Positions 8,010-16,492 of a DNA stretch of 33,053 nt are shown here, piece by piece. Position 1 is the first letter of the stretch; each line of letters starts with the position of its first letter. Both the position numbers and the translations under genes were made by a program. Location of the stretch: assembly GCA_021785125.1 (NCBI GenBank), contig JAJYGF010000024.1, forward strand, positions 1 through 33,053, written 5' to 3'. Under the pieces are notes generated by a model that saw nothing but the letters and a program-made list of their open reading frames with translations, did not search any database and was not told where the DNA came from. This stretch comes from a bacterium. GTDB taxonomy: Bacteria > Patescibacteriota > Minisyncoccia > Moranbacterales > UBA2206.

Positions 8010-8408
8010 TTAGTTTATTTTTATCCCATACCTGGTCCGGTGCTTCATGGCTACACTGATGCGTGCGGATTCTTTTTTGATAGCGGCGACAAGCTTGAGT
8101 TCTTCCGCTCTTTCTCTGGCTTCTTCGGCACGTTCAAGATCGATATCCTCCGCACGCTCGGCAGTATCCGCCAGAATTGTCAATTTATTCTTTTCAAGTT
8201 CAATAAATCCGCCCGAAACCGCCAAGCTAGTTTCTTTGCCATCTTTCTTGACAATCATCTCTCCCGCCCTTAGCGTCGCAATATACGGTTCGTGGTTCGG
8301 CAAAATCGTAACCTCCCCGTCCATGACCGGAAGAGTCGCTTGATCAATCGTGTCTTCAAAGACAGTGCGTTCGGGAGTTACAATCTTAAATTTTATTCGC
8401 AAACTCAT
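8010..8408 (-). CDS. atpC: ATP synthase epsilon subunit
   Basis: A 132-residue F1 epsilon subunit. The N-terminal beta-sandwich is recognisable (FKIVTPERTVFEDTIDQATL, then GEVTILPNHEPYIATL and GEMIV), followed by the two-helix C-terminal domain with RAEDIDLERAEEARERAEEL. Epsilon couples the gamma rotor to the c-ring and can inhibit ATP hydrolysis. Length is normal. It is the last atp gene. The space to atpD is filled exactly by an AT-rich repeat, and no SD precedes the ATG. Confidence 0.95.
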   Translation of the reverse strand: MSLRIKFKIVTPERTVFEDTIDQATLPVMDGEVTILPNHEPYIATLRAGEMIVKKDGKETSLAVSGGFIELEKNKLTILADTAERAEDIDLERAEEARERAEELKLVAAIKKESARISVAMKHRTRYGIKIN

Positions 8409-8410
8409 AA

Positions 8411-8525
8411 AATTAATTTTAAATTTTCAATTTTAAATTTAAAATGAAATCTAAATGTCTAAATTTTAAAACTTATGCATTTAGTAATTTAAAATTGATT
8501 TAAAATTTCAAACTTAGACTTTAAA
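8411..8525. repeat. AT-rich dispersed repeat, copy 1 (between atpC and atpD)
   Basis: A spacer of about 115 bp made almost only of A and T, with a self-complementary core (AATTTTAAATTTTCAATTTT and what follows). It aligns almost base for base with 11567-11677, in the same orientation. Differences are a 7-nt insertion (CTTATGC-like) and about a dozen substitutions. It fills the whole gap from the atpD stop to the atpC start. Confidence 0.85.
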
Positions 8526-8526
8526 A

Positions 8527-9909
<1,383 letters not shown>

Positions 9910-9920
9910 TTATTAGTTAC

Positions 9921-9991
9921 AAGTTTATAAAGTTTTTAAAGTTTATAAAGAAATTTCTTACCTTTATGAACTTTATGGACTTTACGAACTT
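9921..9991. repeat. Hairpin of inverted 9-nt tandem repeats upstream of atpD
   Basis: Left arm 9921-9950 is three tandem 9-nt units (TTTATAAAG, TTTTTAAAG, TTTATAAAG). Right arm 9962-9991 is three units of the complementary type (CTTTATGAA, CTTTATGGA, CTTTACGAA). The arms pair over 30 positions with about six mismatches, several of which can be G-U pairs in RNA. The loop is 11 nt. In the atpD transcript this would be a structured 5' leader. Confidence 0.8.
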
Positions 9992-10035
9992 ATTTTGGCT
10001 TATTTAGGCAATATTTACTGATTATGGCTTAAACC

Positions 10036-10064
10036 TTGACTTTTCCCATTATTTGGAGTACAAT
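10036..10064 (+). promoter_or_regulatory. Sigma70-type promoter of the 47-aa gene
   Basis: Plus strand: TTGACT (10036-10041), 17-nt spacer, TACAAT (10059-10064). Each element matches the consensus at 5 of 6. Predicted start is near 10071, giving a leader of about 40 nt that ends in a strong SD (AGAAAGGAG). Confidence 0.8.
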
Positions 10065-10111
10065 TTAAAGTTAGCCTGAACAACGTTTCAATTAACAGAA
10101 AGGAGTATCCA

Positions 10112-10255
10112 TTGAAAAGCATACTAGTTACTTGTTTGACAGCTGCTCTTGTAGCATTGCTAGGAAATTATTTCTTCCACCTGCCCCTCACTCCAGTCGC
10201 AGTTATATATATGATTGGCTATGCCGGCGGTCGGATAGCGGGAATAGTTAAATAG
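10112..10255 (+). CDS. 47-aa hydrophobic membrane peptide inside the atp operon
   Basis: I do not recognise this small protein. It begins with TTG, 6 nt after an AGAAAGGAG SD, and ends with TAG. The peptide starts MKSILVTCLTAALVALLG, continues NYFFHLPLTPVAV and ends IYMIGYAGGRIAGIVK. It has a basic N-terminus (Lys2), a hydrophobic stretch 4-18, a polar turn with His23, Pro25 and Pro28, and a second hydrophobic stretch 29-38. A glycine-rich segment (Gly36, 39, 40, 44) and basic residues (Arg41, Lys47) follow. One or two membrane spans are possible. It has its own promoter and terminator and runs opposite to the atp genes on either side. A small membrane regulator or a type I toxin-like peptide are both conceivable; neither is shown. 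Confidence 0.7.
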   Translation: MKSILVTCLTAALVALLGNYFFHLPLTPVAVIYMIGYAGGRIAGIVK

Positions 10256-10268
10256 CACAGATGCTCGC

Positions 10269-10306
10269 AAGACCCATTTCTTATTGATTTGGGTCTTTTT
10301 TATTTT
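10269..10306 (+). terminator. Rho-independent terminator of the 47-aa gene
   Basis: AAGACCCA (10269-10276) pairs perfectly with TGGGTCTT (10290-10297) and is followed by TTTTTTATTTT. It starts 14 nt after the stop codon. Read from the minus strand it has no U tract, so it should not stop atp transcription. Confidence 0.85.
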
Positions 10307-10604
10307 CCAAACTTTTAAAACTACTATCAAAACTCAAAATGTTTTTAAGCTTTGAATAATATTTTCAAAAAAGATCCCGCACATAACGAGTGCGTTTCTT
10401 AAAATTAATTCTGCCTTAACAAAATATCCACAAAAATCCAAGCGTATGAGCGTTAAGAAAATTTTAGGTCTTCGGACAACGACAGTTGGACGGAGGGCAA
10501 CCAAAATTTTTAGCGAAGGAGCGCCGGATTTGTTTGGATTTTTGTTCGGCAGAGAGTTCTTTTGTAACTTTTCTTGCGGAAAGAAAAGTTAGAATTGTAA
10601 TGAA
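10307..10604. other. Gene-poor stretch with hairpin-ended repeat-like element
   Basis: This space between the small gene's terminator and atpG has no convincing gene. A 48-codon plus-strand ORF (10446-10592, beginning MSVKKILGLRTTTVGRR) lacks an SD, is rich in Phe/Cys/Ser at its end, and terminates inside a perfect 11-bp inverted repeat (TAACTTTTCTT, 5-nt loop, AAGAAAAGTTA; 10565-10591). From memory, similar hairpin-plus-junk-ORF stretches recur in unrelated bacterial genomes, which suggests a non-coding dispersed element. I cannot confirm this here. The hairpin has no U tract on either strand. Confidence 0.5.
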
Positions 10605-11564
10605 CTAGTTTTCAAGGGCTGCTCGCCCCGCTGATATTTCAGCTATCTCCTGCGTGATCTTCATCTGTCTGATCTGGTTATATACAAACGTCAGATCATT
10701 CTTCATTTCTCCGGCCGCATCCGTCGCATTGCGCATCGCCATCATCCGCGCAGACTCTTTCGAAGCGTTCGATTCCAAGATCGCGTGATAGATCTGCATC
10801 TCCAAAAGGCGCGGCAGGATATATTCCAAAACTTCCTGCGGTTCCGGTTCGACCTTATATTCCAATTTGGCTTCTTCCAGTCCGTATTCTTTCGCTAAAA
10901 TATCCATCTCGGCGATCTCTTTTTCCAGCTCGATCTTAGAAATTGGCAGAAGCTGTCGCACTTTCGTCTCCTGAGTAATGGCTGAAATATAATCGGTATA
11001 AAAAATCACCACTTTGTCATATTTTTTCGCAAGATAGTCATTGATCACGATTTTGCCCACGGAACGCACATCTTCCACTTTCGGCAAATAGGTCAGTCCC
11101 GGAAAAGAGGCCACAATTTTCTTGCCCATGCCCATTATATGACCTTCTCCCTTGCGTCCGATCGTTACAAAGTCTATCCTCAAATCTTCATCAGCTACAT
11201 TCGATCTTATCTCCTTTCCTCTCTCATAATTGATCTTCAGCTTGGCCGGATTTCTAATTTCCTCGCGGATCTTTCTGATCATCTGAGCGTTGAAGGGACC
11301 GCACAAACCTTTGTTGGAAGTTATGGCGATAGCCAGGACGTTTTTGACTTCGCGTACTTCCAAAAGCCCGCTGTGCGTCGCGGCAAACGCCCGCGACAGA
11401 TTGGTCAGCACGCTCCAAGCAGTATGGGCATACGGCCGCACCGCCAAAAGACCGGCCACCGCTTTCCTCATCTTGGCAGCCGAAACCATCTCCATGGCAC
11501 GCGTAATCTTCTGCGTGTTGCCGATGGATTTTATTCGTCTTCTAATGTCTCTTGTGCTAGCCAT
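10605..11564 (-). CDS. atpG: ATP synthase gamma subunit
   Basis: The central rotor shaft of F1, 319 residues, slightly longer than the common 285-300. The N-terminal helix MASTRDIRRRIKSIGNTQKI and the TRAMEMVSAAKMRKA segment are canonical. The C-terminal helix contains ARMMAMRNATDAAGEMKNDL and QIRQMKITQEIAEISAGRAA. The extra length lies in the central alpha/beta domain (about 125-215). No SD precedes the ATG; the second AT-rich repeat abuts it. Downstream transcription would have to cross the 700-bp insertion to reach atpD. Confidence 0.96.
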   Translation of the reverse strand: MASTRDIRRRIKSIGNTQKITRAMEMVSAAKMRKAVAGLLAVRPYAHTAWSVLTNLSRAFAATHSGLLEVREVKNVLAIAITSNKGLCGPFNAQMIRKIREEIRNPAKLKINYERGKEIRSNVADEDLRIDFVTIGRKGEGHIMGMGKKIVASFPGLTYLPKVEDVRSVGKIVINDYLAKKYDKVVIFYTDYISAITQETKVRQLLPISKIELEKEIAEMDILAKEYGLEEAKLEYKVEPEPQEVLEYILPRLLEMQIYHAILESNASKESARMMAMRNATDAAGEMKNDLTFVYNQIRQMKITQEIAEISAGRAALEN

Positions 11565-11566
11565 AA

Positions 11567-11677
11567 TTTTAATTTTAAATTTTCAATTTTAAATTTAAAA
11601 TGAATTTCTAAATGTTTAAATTTTAAAATTTAGTAATTTGATCTTGATTTAAAATTTTAAATTTAGAATTTAAAATT
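11567..11677. repeat. AT-rich dispersed repeat, copy 2 (between atpG and atpA)
   Basis: Same element and orientation as 8411-8525. Both contain AATTTTAAATTTTCAATTTT, TAAATTTAAAATGAA, TCTAAATGT, TAAATTTTAAAA, TTTAGTAATTT and CTTGATTTAAAATTT or close variants in the same order. Like copy 1, it occupies nearly the whole space from stop to start. Confidence 0.85.
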
Positions 11678-11681
11678 CCGA

Positions 11682-13217
11682 TTACTGTCCGTTTTGATAA
11701 ACCTCCTTAAATTCCTTGATTGCTTTTTCTAATCCTGCCACCACCTCATCCGTCAATTCTTTCTTCTCAGCAATCAGATCCAAAACTTCTTTTTGCGAAG
11801 ATTTCATATACTTGTGAAAATCATTTTCCCAAGTTTTCACTTTTTCCACCGCCACATCATCCAAAAATCCATTGATGAGCGCATAGATGATCGCGACTTG
11901 ATGCTCAACCGGCATCGGTTCATATTGGTCCTGTTTCAAAACTTCCACCGTCCGCTTTCCTCTTTCAATCTGTTTTCTCGTCGCTTCATCCAGATCGGAC
12001 CCGAATTGCGCGAACGCTTCCAATTCGCGGAACTGCGCCAAATCCAAGCGCAATTTTCCGGCCACTTTCTTCATGGCTTTCGTCTGAGCGGAAGATCCCA
12101 CGCGGGAAACCGACAGACCGACGTTCAAAGCCGGCCGGATGCCTTTGTAGAAAAGATCTGTTTCCAGATAGATCTGACCGTCTGTGATAGAAATCACATT
12201 GGTCGGAATGTAGGCCGACACGTCGCCGGCTTGCGTCTCAATGACCGGCAAAGCCGTGATCGATCCGCCGCCATAATTTTCATTAAGACGAGCTGACCTT
12301 TCCAAAAGTCGAGAATGCAAATAGAAAATATCTCCCGGATATGCCTCACGTCCCGGCGGTCTTCGCAAAATCAATGAGATCTGGCGATAGGCCCAAGCGT
12401 GTTTCGACAAATCATCATACACAATCAAAACATCCTTGCCTTTGTCCATAAAATATTCACCCATCGCGCATCCGGCATATGGAGCGATGAATGACAGAGC
12501 GGATGGATCAGAAGCGCCGGCCACTACGATGATCGTGTGTTCCATCGCGCCATGTTTTTCCAACTCGCCCATGATTCTCGCAATCTTGGATTCTTTCTGA
12601 CCGATGGCGACATAAATACAAATCAATTCCTTGCCTTTCTGATTGATGATCGTGTCGATTGCAATCGCGGTCTTTCCGGTCTGGCGGTCCCCAATGATAA
12701 GTTCGCGCTGTCCGCGTCCGACCGGAATCATCGCATCGATCGCTTTGATGCCGGTCTGCACCGGCACAGAAACACCTTTTCGAGTGATGACACCCGGCGC
12801 GATCTTTTCGACCGGATAGAAAGTTTCTGATTTGATTTCGCCTTTGCCATCAATCGCTTCACCTAGCGGATTTACCACGCGGCCAACCATCATGTCGCCT
12901 ACTGGCACAGAAAGGATCTTGCCGGTCGATTTCACGGTGTCGCCTTCCTTGATGCCCTCATACGCGCCCAAAATCATCGCGCCGACATTGCCTTCTTCCA
13001 AGTTCAACGCCACGCCATATAAAGGTGCCGGGCCCGCCTTCGAGGCCTCGGCGGGTAAAAATTCAAGCATTTCGGACACCATGGCATCCGATAGGCCGGA
13101 AATTTTGGCCACACCATCCCCGATCTCAGTGACAGTGCCGACTTTTTCAGTCTGCGTCGTCGCCTGGAAATTTTCTAATTGCTTCTTCAGTTCATCAATG
13201 ATGTAATCTTTGTTCAT
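11682..13217 (-). CDS. atpA: ATP synthase alpha subunit
   Basis: The non-catalytic nucleotide-binding F1 alpha subunit, 511 residues. Walker A GDRQTGKT is at 176-183. [19 protein letters not shown] and [24 protein letters not shown] are canonical. The N-terminal beta-barrel is unusual: most alpha subunits read roughly EF-x-x-G-V-x-G-x-ALNLE, whereas here EF (52-53) is followed by [13 protein letters not shown] (54-66) before YGVALNLEE. That is about nine extra residues, encoded by a GC-rich palindrome (13033-13055). The rest is normal, so the gene is probably functional. The gap to atpH is 18 bp, with no SD. Confidence 0.97.
   Translation of the reverse strand: MNKDYIIDELKKQLENFQATTQTEKVGTVTEIGDGVAKISGLSDAMVSEMLEFLPAEASKAGPAPLYGVALNLEEGNVGAMILGAYEGIKEGDTVKSTGKILSVPVGDMMVGRVVNPLGEAIDGKGEIKSETFYPVEKIAPGVITRKGVSVPVQTGIKAIDAMIPVGRGQRELIIGDRQTGKTAIAIDTIINQKGKELICIYVAIGQKESKIARIMGELEKHGAMEHTIIVVAGASDPSALSFIAPYAGCAMGEYFMDKGKDVLIVYDDLSKHAWAYRQISLILRRPPGREAYPGDIFYLHSRLLERSARLNENYGGGSITALPVIETQAGDVSAYIPTNVISITDGQIYLETDLFYKGIRPALNVGLSVSRVGSSAQTKAMKKVAGKLRLDLAQFRELEAFAQFGSDLDEATRKQIERGKRTVEVLKQDQYEPMPVEHQVAIIYALINGFLDDVAVEKVKTWENDFHKYMKSSQKEVLDLIAEKKELTDEVVAGLEKAIKEFKEVYQNGQ
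13033..13055. repeat. In-frame palindromic insertion in atpA
   Basis: CCCGCC (13033-13038) pairs with GGCGGG (13050-13055), and the interior contains the 10-bp palindrome CGAGGCCTCG (13041-13050). It encodes the extra residues PAEASKAG of AtpA and stands out as GC-rich against its surroundings. Confidence 0.7.
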
Positions 13218-13235
13218 ATAAAATATGTGAATAAT

Positions 13236-13637
13236 TTATTTGATAAAATTTAATTTCAAGTTTTTTAATCGCCTAACTATACTTGCATCCAGCAATTCAT
13301 CTCCGACTTTTATAATAATTCCGCCTTTTATCTTTTGATCGATCTTATTATTTAAAACTATCTCTTTTGCTCCGTACTTTTCTTTCAAAAAATCTTCCAA
13401 TTGTTTGGTCATTGTATCTTGTAACTTGTATCTTGTAGTCACTACCGCTTCCACAATCCCTTCTTCTTTGTTCCAGATTTCAGAAAATTTCGAAATGACA
13501 TTTGAAATCAGCTTGAGCTGATTATTTTTTTTCAAAACATTGATGAGATTCGAAATAACCTCGTCAATTTCAGATTGCGATTTATCTTTCGTCGCTTCGT
13601 ATAATGATTTGGCGTATTGTGTCGATGTTATTTTCAT
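13236..13637 (-). CDS. atpH: ATP synthase delta subunit (short)
   Basis: A 133-residue stator subunit (OSCP/delta), shorter than the usual ~175-180. The N-terminal helical domain begins MKITSTQYAKSLYEAT. The C-terminal conserved piece is present as KIDQKIKGGIIIKVGDELLDASI, equivalent to the family's GGxxIxxGDxxxDxS. The shortening lies in the linker between the two. The role is joining F1 to the b subunit. Position between atpF and atpA is canonical. A double palindrome fills the space before it, and no SD is seen. Confidence 0.9.
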   Translation of the reverse strand: MKITSTQYAKSLYEATKDKSQSEIDEVISNLINVLKKNNQLKLISNVISKFSEIWNKEEGIVEAVVTTRYKLQDTMTKQLEDFLKEKYGAKEIVLNNKIDQKIKGGIIIKVGDELLDASIVRRLKNLKLNFIK

Positions 13638-13643
13638 CTATTT

Positions 13644-13697
13644 GTAGGGAACGCATATATGCGTTCCTTTTTCGGAATGCACATGTGCATTCCCTAC
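13644..13697. repeat. Tandem pair of 20-bp palindromes between atpH and atpF
   Basis: GGAACGCATATATGCGTTCC (13648-13667) and GGAATGCACATGTGCATTCC (13674-13693) are both perfect palindromes. They are enclosed by GTAG (13644-13647) and CTAC (13694-13697), so the two halves are also inverted copies of each other with four differences over 24 bp. The unit can fold as two small hairpins or one long one. It resembles a REP- or MITE-like dispersed element. Confidence 0.9.
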
Positions 13698-13699
13698 GA

Positions 13700-14185
13700 T
13701 TATTTAATCACACTATTTATCAACTCTCTGTCTTTATTCTCATCTAATTTTTCCCCGATAATTTTCTCCGTGGCAACCATCACTAGATTAGCAATCTCTG
13801 ATTTCGCTTCCGCCAAAATTTTTTCTTTTTCTTTTTCAATCTGGCGCTTGGCCTGATCCAACATCTTTTCCGACTGATCCTTGGCTTCCGCAATTATTCT
13901 TTCCGCGTCTTTCACGGACACCGCCTCGGCCTTTTCAATTATGTCTTTTGCTTCCAGCCGGGCCTGATGCAACACGTTTTTTTCCTTCTTTTCCATCTCA
14001 ATCAATTTTTTCTTTGCCTCTTCAGCGTCCTTTAATCCTTTCTCAATTTTCTTGGTCCTGTCATTCAGCATTTTCAAAACCGGACCGTACGCGAACTTAT
14101 ACAGCACAGCTAACAAAATCACAAAATTGATGATTTGCGCCAATAATAATTTTCCGTTTATGCCCAGGTTATTTAATAATTCCAT
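13700..14185 (-). CDS. atpF: ATP synthase b subunit
   Basis: The F0 stator b subunit. From the ATG at 14185 the protein is 161 residues: MELLNNLGINGKLLLAQI, a membrane helix (about 14-32), then a long charged coiled-coil (RTKKIEKGLKDAEEAKKKL to the C-terminus). An in-frame ATG at 14221 would add 12 residues (MKVELPNNLLNY). That start lies in the loop of a 13-bp hairpin that looks like an inserted element, and b subunits normally begin just before the membrane helix, so I prefer 14185. Neither start has a convincing SD. It forms the peripheral stalk with AtpH. Confidence 0.9.
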   Translation of the reverse strand: MELLNNLGINGKLLLAQIINFVILLAVLYKFAYGPVLKMLNDRTKKIEKGLKDAEEAKKKLIEMEKKEKNVLHQARLEAKDIIEKAEAVSVKDAERIIAEAKDQSEKMLDQAKRQIEKEKEKILAEAKSEIANLVMVATEKIIGEKLDENKDRELINSVIK

Positions 14186-14204
14186 ATAATTTAATAGATT
14201 ATTT

Positions 14205-14236
14205 GGAAGCTCAACTTTCATGGAAGTTGAGCTTCC
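14205..14236. repeat. 13-bp hairpin around an apparent atpF start
   Basis: GGAAGCTCAACTT (14205-14217) pairs perfectly with AAGTTGAGCTTCC (14224-14236). The 6-nt loop contains CAT, i.e. the ATG at 14221 on the minus strand. If that ATG were used, it would be presented in a hairpin loop. Confidence 0.9.
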
Positions 14237-14245
14237 TACAAAACA

Positions 14246-14503
<258 letters not shown>

Positions 14504-14569
14504 TCACGTATTTGCTTCATGATCCTTGAATAATAAAAGCTTTAAAAAAATTATTTATATAAATTAACA

Positions 14570-15322
14570 TCAATGACCCGCTTCAACAGTCGCCATCTTT
14601 AAAAACACCAGTGTCAGCATCGCAAAAACCAAAGCCTGGATAAAGCCGACGAACAATTCCAAAAACAAAAACGGCAATGGCACGAAATACGGCACCAAAT
14701 TGAGCATCACGATCAAAAGAACTTCACCGGCAAAAATATTCCCGAAAAGACGGAAGGAGAAGGAAATTATTTTGGCGATTTCACTGATAAGCTCGAGGAT
14801 TCCCACGAACGTGCCGATGAAATACGGCTTATGGAACGGATTGACGAAAAATTTCTTGCTATACCTAACTGCTCCGATCGCCGCGATGCCCATAAATTGA
14901 GTAGCGAAAACAGAAATCAGAGCGATCGCCAAAGTCACATTCAGGTCGGCCGAATTGCTCCGGATAAACGGCACGAGTGCGACACGGCCACCCCTGATCT
15001 GATTCACGCCGATCGTGCCCAAGCCCGGCCACAATTCTATCCAATTGGACAGGATAACGAACAAGAAAATCGTCATGACGAGCGGAAAAAATTTTTTTGT
15101 CTGTTTTCTGTCCTGTGTCACGCCGTCGATCAGATTCAAAAAGGCTTCCACGACATATTCGAATATATTTTGAAAGCCTTTGGGGATCAAACTCAGCCGC
15201 TTGCGCAAAACAAGCGAAGCGATAATGATGATCGCGCTTATGACAAGCGTCATCAATAAAGTATTCGTGATCGGAAAACCCGCAATTGTCGTGATTGTTT
15301 CAGGCGTAAGTGAAATCTCCAT
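14570..15322 (-). CDS. atpB: ATP synthase a subunit
   Basis: The 250-residue F0 a subunit, which provides the half-channels for protons. The essential arginine is Arg191 in SFRLFGNIFAGE. The upstream helix contains FVGILELISEIAKIISF, and the C-terminal helix reads LELFVGFIQALVFAMLTLVFL. The ATG shares a base with the stop of the small upstream gene (TAATG), so the two are translationally coupled. Confidence 0.96.
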   Translation of the reverse strand: MEISLTPETITTIAGFPITNTLLMTLVISAIIIIASLVLRKRLSLIPKGFQNIFEYVVEAFLNLIDGVTQDRKQTKKFFPLVMTIFLFVILSNWIELWPGLGTIGVNQIRGGRVALVPFIRSNSADLNVTLAIALISVFATQFMGIAAIGAVRYSKKFFVNPFHKPYFIGTFVGILELISEIAKIISFSFRLFGNIFAGEVLLIVMLNLVPYFVPLPFLFLELFVGFIQALVFAMLTLVFLKMATVEAGH

Positions 15323-15561
15323 TATTTTTTATTCATTATATCAGTTGTTTTTTTATAGATGATATAAGTGGAAGATATGATCGCCAGCAAGATACCGACC
15401 AGAAGCAGCCACGGCGAAGTTCCGAATTTCTTGTCCAAAAATCTGCCGACGAGAGCGCTTAGGACCAGCGGAATCGCGATCGAAGATCCCATTTCCCAGG
15501 CTAAAGACATTGCCGACCATGCCTGATCTTCCGAATTATTTTTTTTCTTCTTATCCTCCAT
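15322..15561 (-). CDS. atpI: AtpI/AtpZ-like small membrane protein
   Basis: A 79-residue protein with two membrane segments (roughly 25-42 and 50-68 from the chosen start) linked by GRFLDKKFGTSPW, the usual layout of the AtpI/AtpZ family. These proteins assist c-ring assembly or Mg2+ handling in F-type ATP synthase operons. I chose the ATG at 15561 because AAAGGA lies six bases upstream; a longer ORF adds eight unlikely residues. It is the first gene of the atp operon and the one with the clearest SD. Confidence 0.85.
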   Translation of the reverse strand: MEDKKKKNNSEDQAWSAMSLAWEMGSSIAIPLVLSALVGRFLDKKFGTSPWLLLVGILLAIISSTYIIYKKTTDIMNKK

Positions 15562-15609
15562 GAATATTCCTTTAAAACAACACAAAATCGCTTGTTTACA
15601 TCGTTTTTA

Positions 15610-15638
15610 ATTGTCTCTTAAAATATTGAAAAAGTCAA
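15610..15638 (-). promoter_or_regulatory. Promoter of the atp operon
   Basis: Minus strand: TTGACT (15633-15638), 17-nt spacer, GACAAT (15610-15615). Transcription would start near 15603, about 40 nt before the atpI ATG. Confidence 0.7.
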
Positions 15639-15656
15639 CCGCGTAAAAAATTTTAC

Positions 15657-15686
15657 CTGCCAGTCCTGAAACTGCCAGTCCTGAGA
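15657..15686. repeat. Short direct repeat downstream of tatD
   Basis: CTGCCAGTCCTGAAA followed directly by CTGCCAGTCCTGAGA: a 15-bp tandem duplication with one difference, between the tatD stop and the atp promoter. No role is evident. Confidence 0.7.
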
Positions 15687-15700
15687 CTCGGTTTTAGGTT

Positions 15701-16492
15701 TTAGAATCCAAAGAAACTTTTGGCATTTTCCGTCGTAATTTCCTCCACCTTTTTAGCCGAAATTTCCTTTATTTCAGCGATTTTTTCAGAGACTAGATGA
15801 ACATAAGCCGGCTCATTGCGCTTGCCGCGATATGGCACCGGCGCCAGATACGGACAATCGGTTTCCAACATGATTCTCTCCAGCGGAATCGATTTGACGA
15901 CATCAAAGATTTCTGAACCGAGCTTGGCATAAGTGATGTTGCCAGTGAATGAAAAATTGATATTCTTTCGATTCAATAACTTTTTTGTGAACTCCATACT
16001 TCCGCCATAGCAGTGAAAGACGAACTTTTGATCCGGATAATTTTTAATTATTTCAAAACACTCGTCATAAGCGTCGCGGCAATGGATAATGACAGGAAGA
16101 TTTGATTCTTTCGCAATTTTTATCTGATCGATAAATCCTTTTTTCTGACTTTCTTTCTGATCATCACTTATCGCTTCTCCGGTATGGCTGAAATAGTCCA
16201 ATCCGATCTCCCCAATGGCGACAACTTTCTTGTTTTTAACCAATTCATAAATATCGCTAAAAATTTTTGAAATTGGAAATTCACCCACATCATTAAAAAC
16301 ATGTGGATGTAGTCCGATAGAAGCGTATATGTTTTCATAATTTTCAGCTAACTCAACCGACCCGATACTGCCCTCCATATCGGCTCCCACATTAATGATC
16401 TTTTCCACGCCATTATCGAAAGCACGACGGATGGTTTCCTCGCGATCATGATCATATTGCTTGGAATCTATATGCGCATGGGTATCAATCAT
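15701..16492 (-). CDS. tatD: TatD-family metal-dependent hydrolase/DNase
   Basis: A 263-residue TIM-barrel hydrolase of the TatD family. Metal-site residues are in place: HxH in MIDTHAHID, Glu in VAIGEIGLDYF, His in PVIIHCRDA, His in FVFHCYGG and Asp in LETDCPYLAP. Family members act as 3'-5' DNases or related phosphoesterases in the cytoplasm. The ORF is open for 34 more codons upstream, but the ATG at 16492 is preceded by GAGG six bases away and starts the conserved strand, so it is the better start. It overlaps the preceding gene by 8 bp. Confidence 0.93.
   Translation of the reverse strand: MIDTHAHIDSKQYDHDREETIRRAFDNGVEKIINVGADMEGSIGSVELAENYENIYASIGLHPHVFNDVGEFPISKIFSDIYELVKNKKVVAIGEIGLDYFSHTGEAISDDQKESQKKGFIDQIKIAKESNLPVIIHCRDAYDECFEIIKNYPDQKFVFHCYGGSMEFTKKLLNRKNINFSFTGNITYAKLGSEIFDVVKSIPLERIMLETDCPYLAPVPYRGKRNEPAYVHLVSEKIAEIKEISAKKVEEITTENAKSFFGF

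Noticed and set aside
10565-10591. The 11-bp hairpin as terminator for atpG
   Set aside because: No U tract follows on the minus strand; CAAAAG follows instead.
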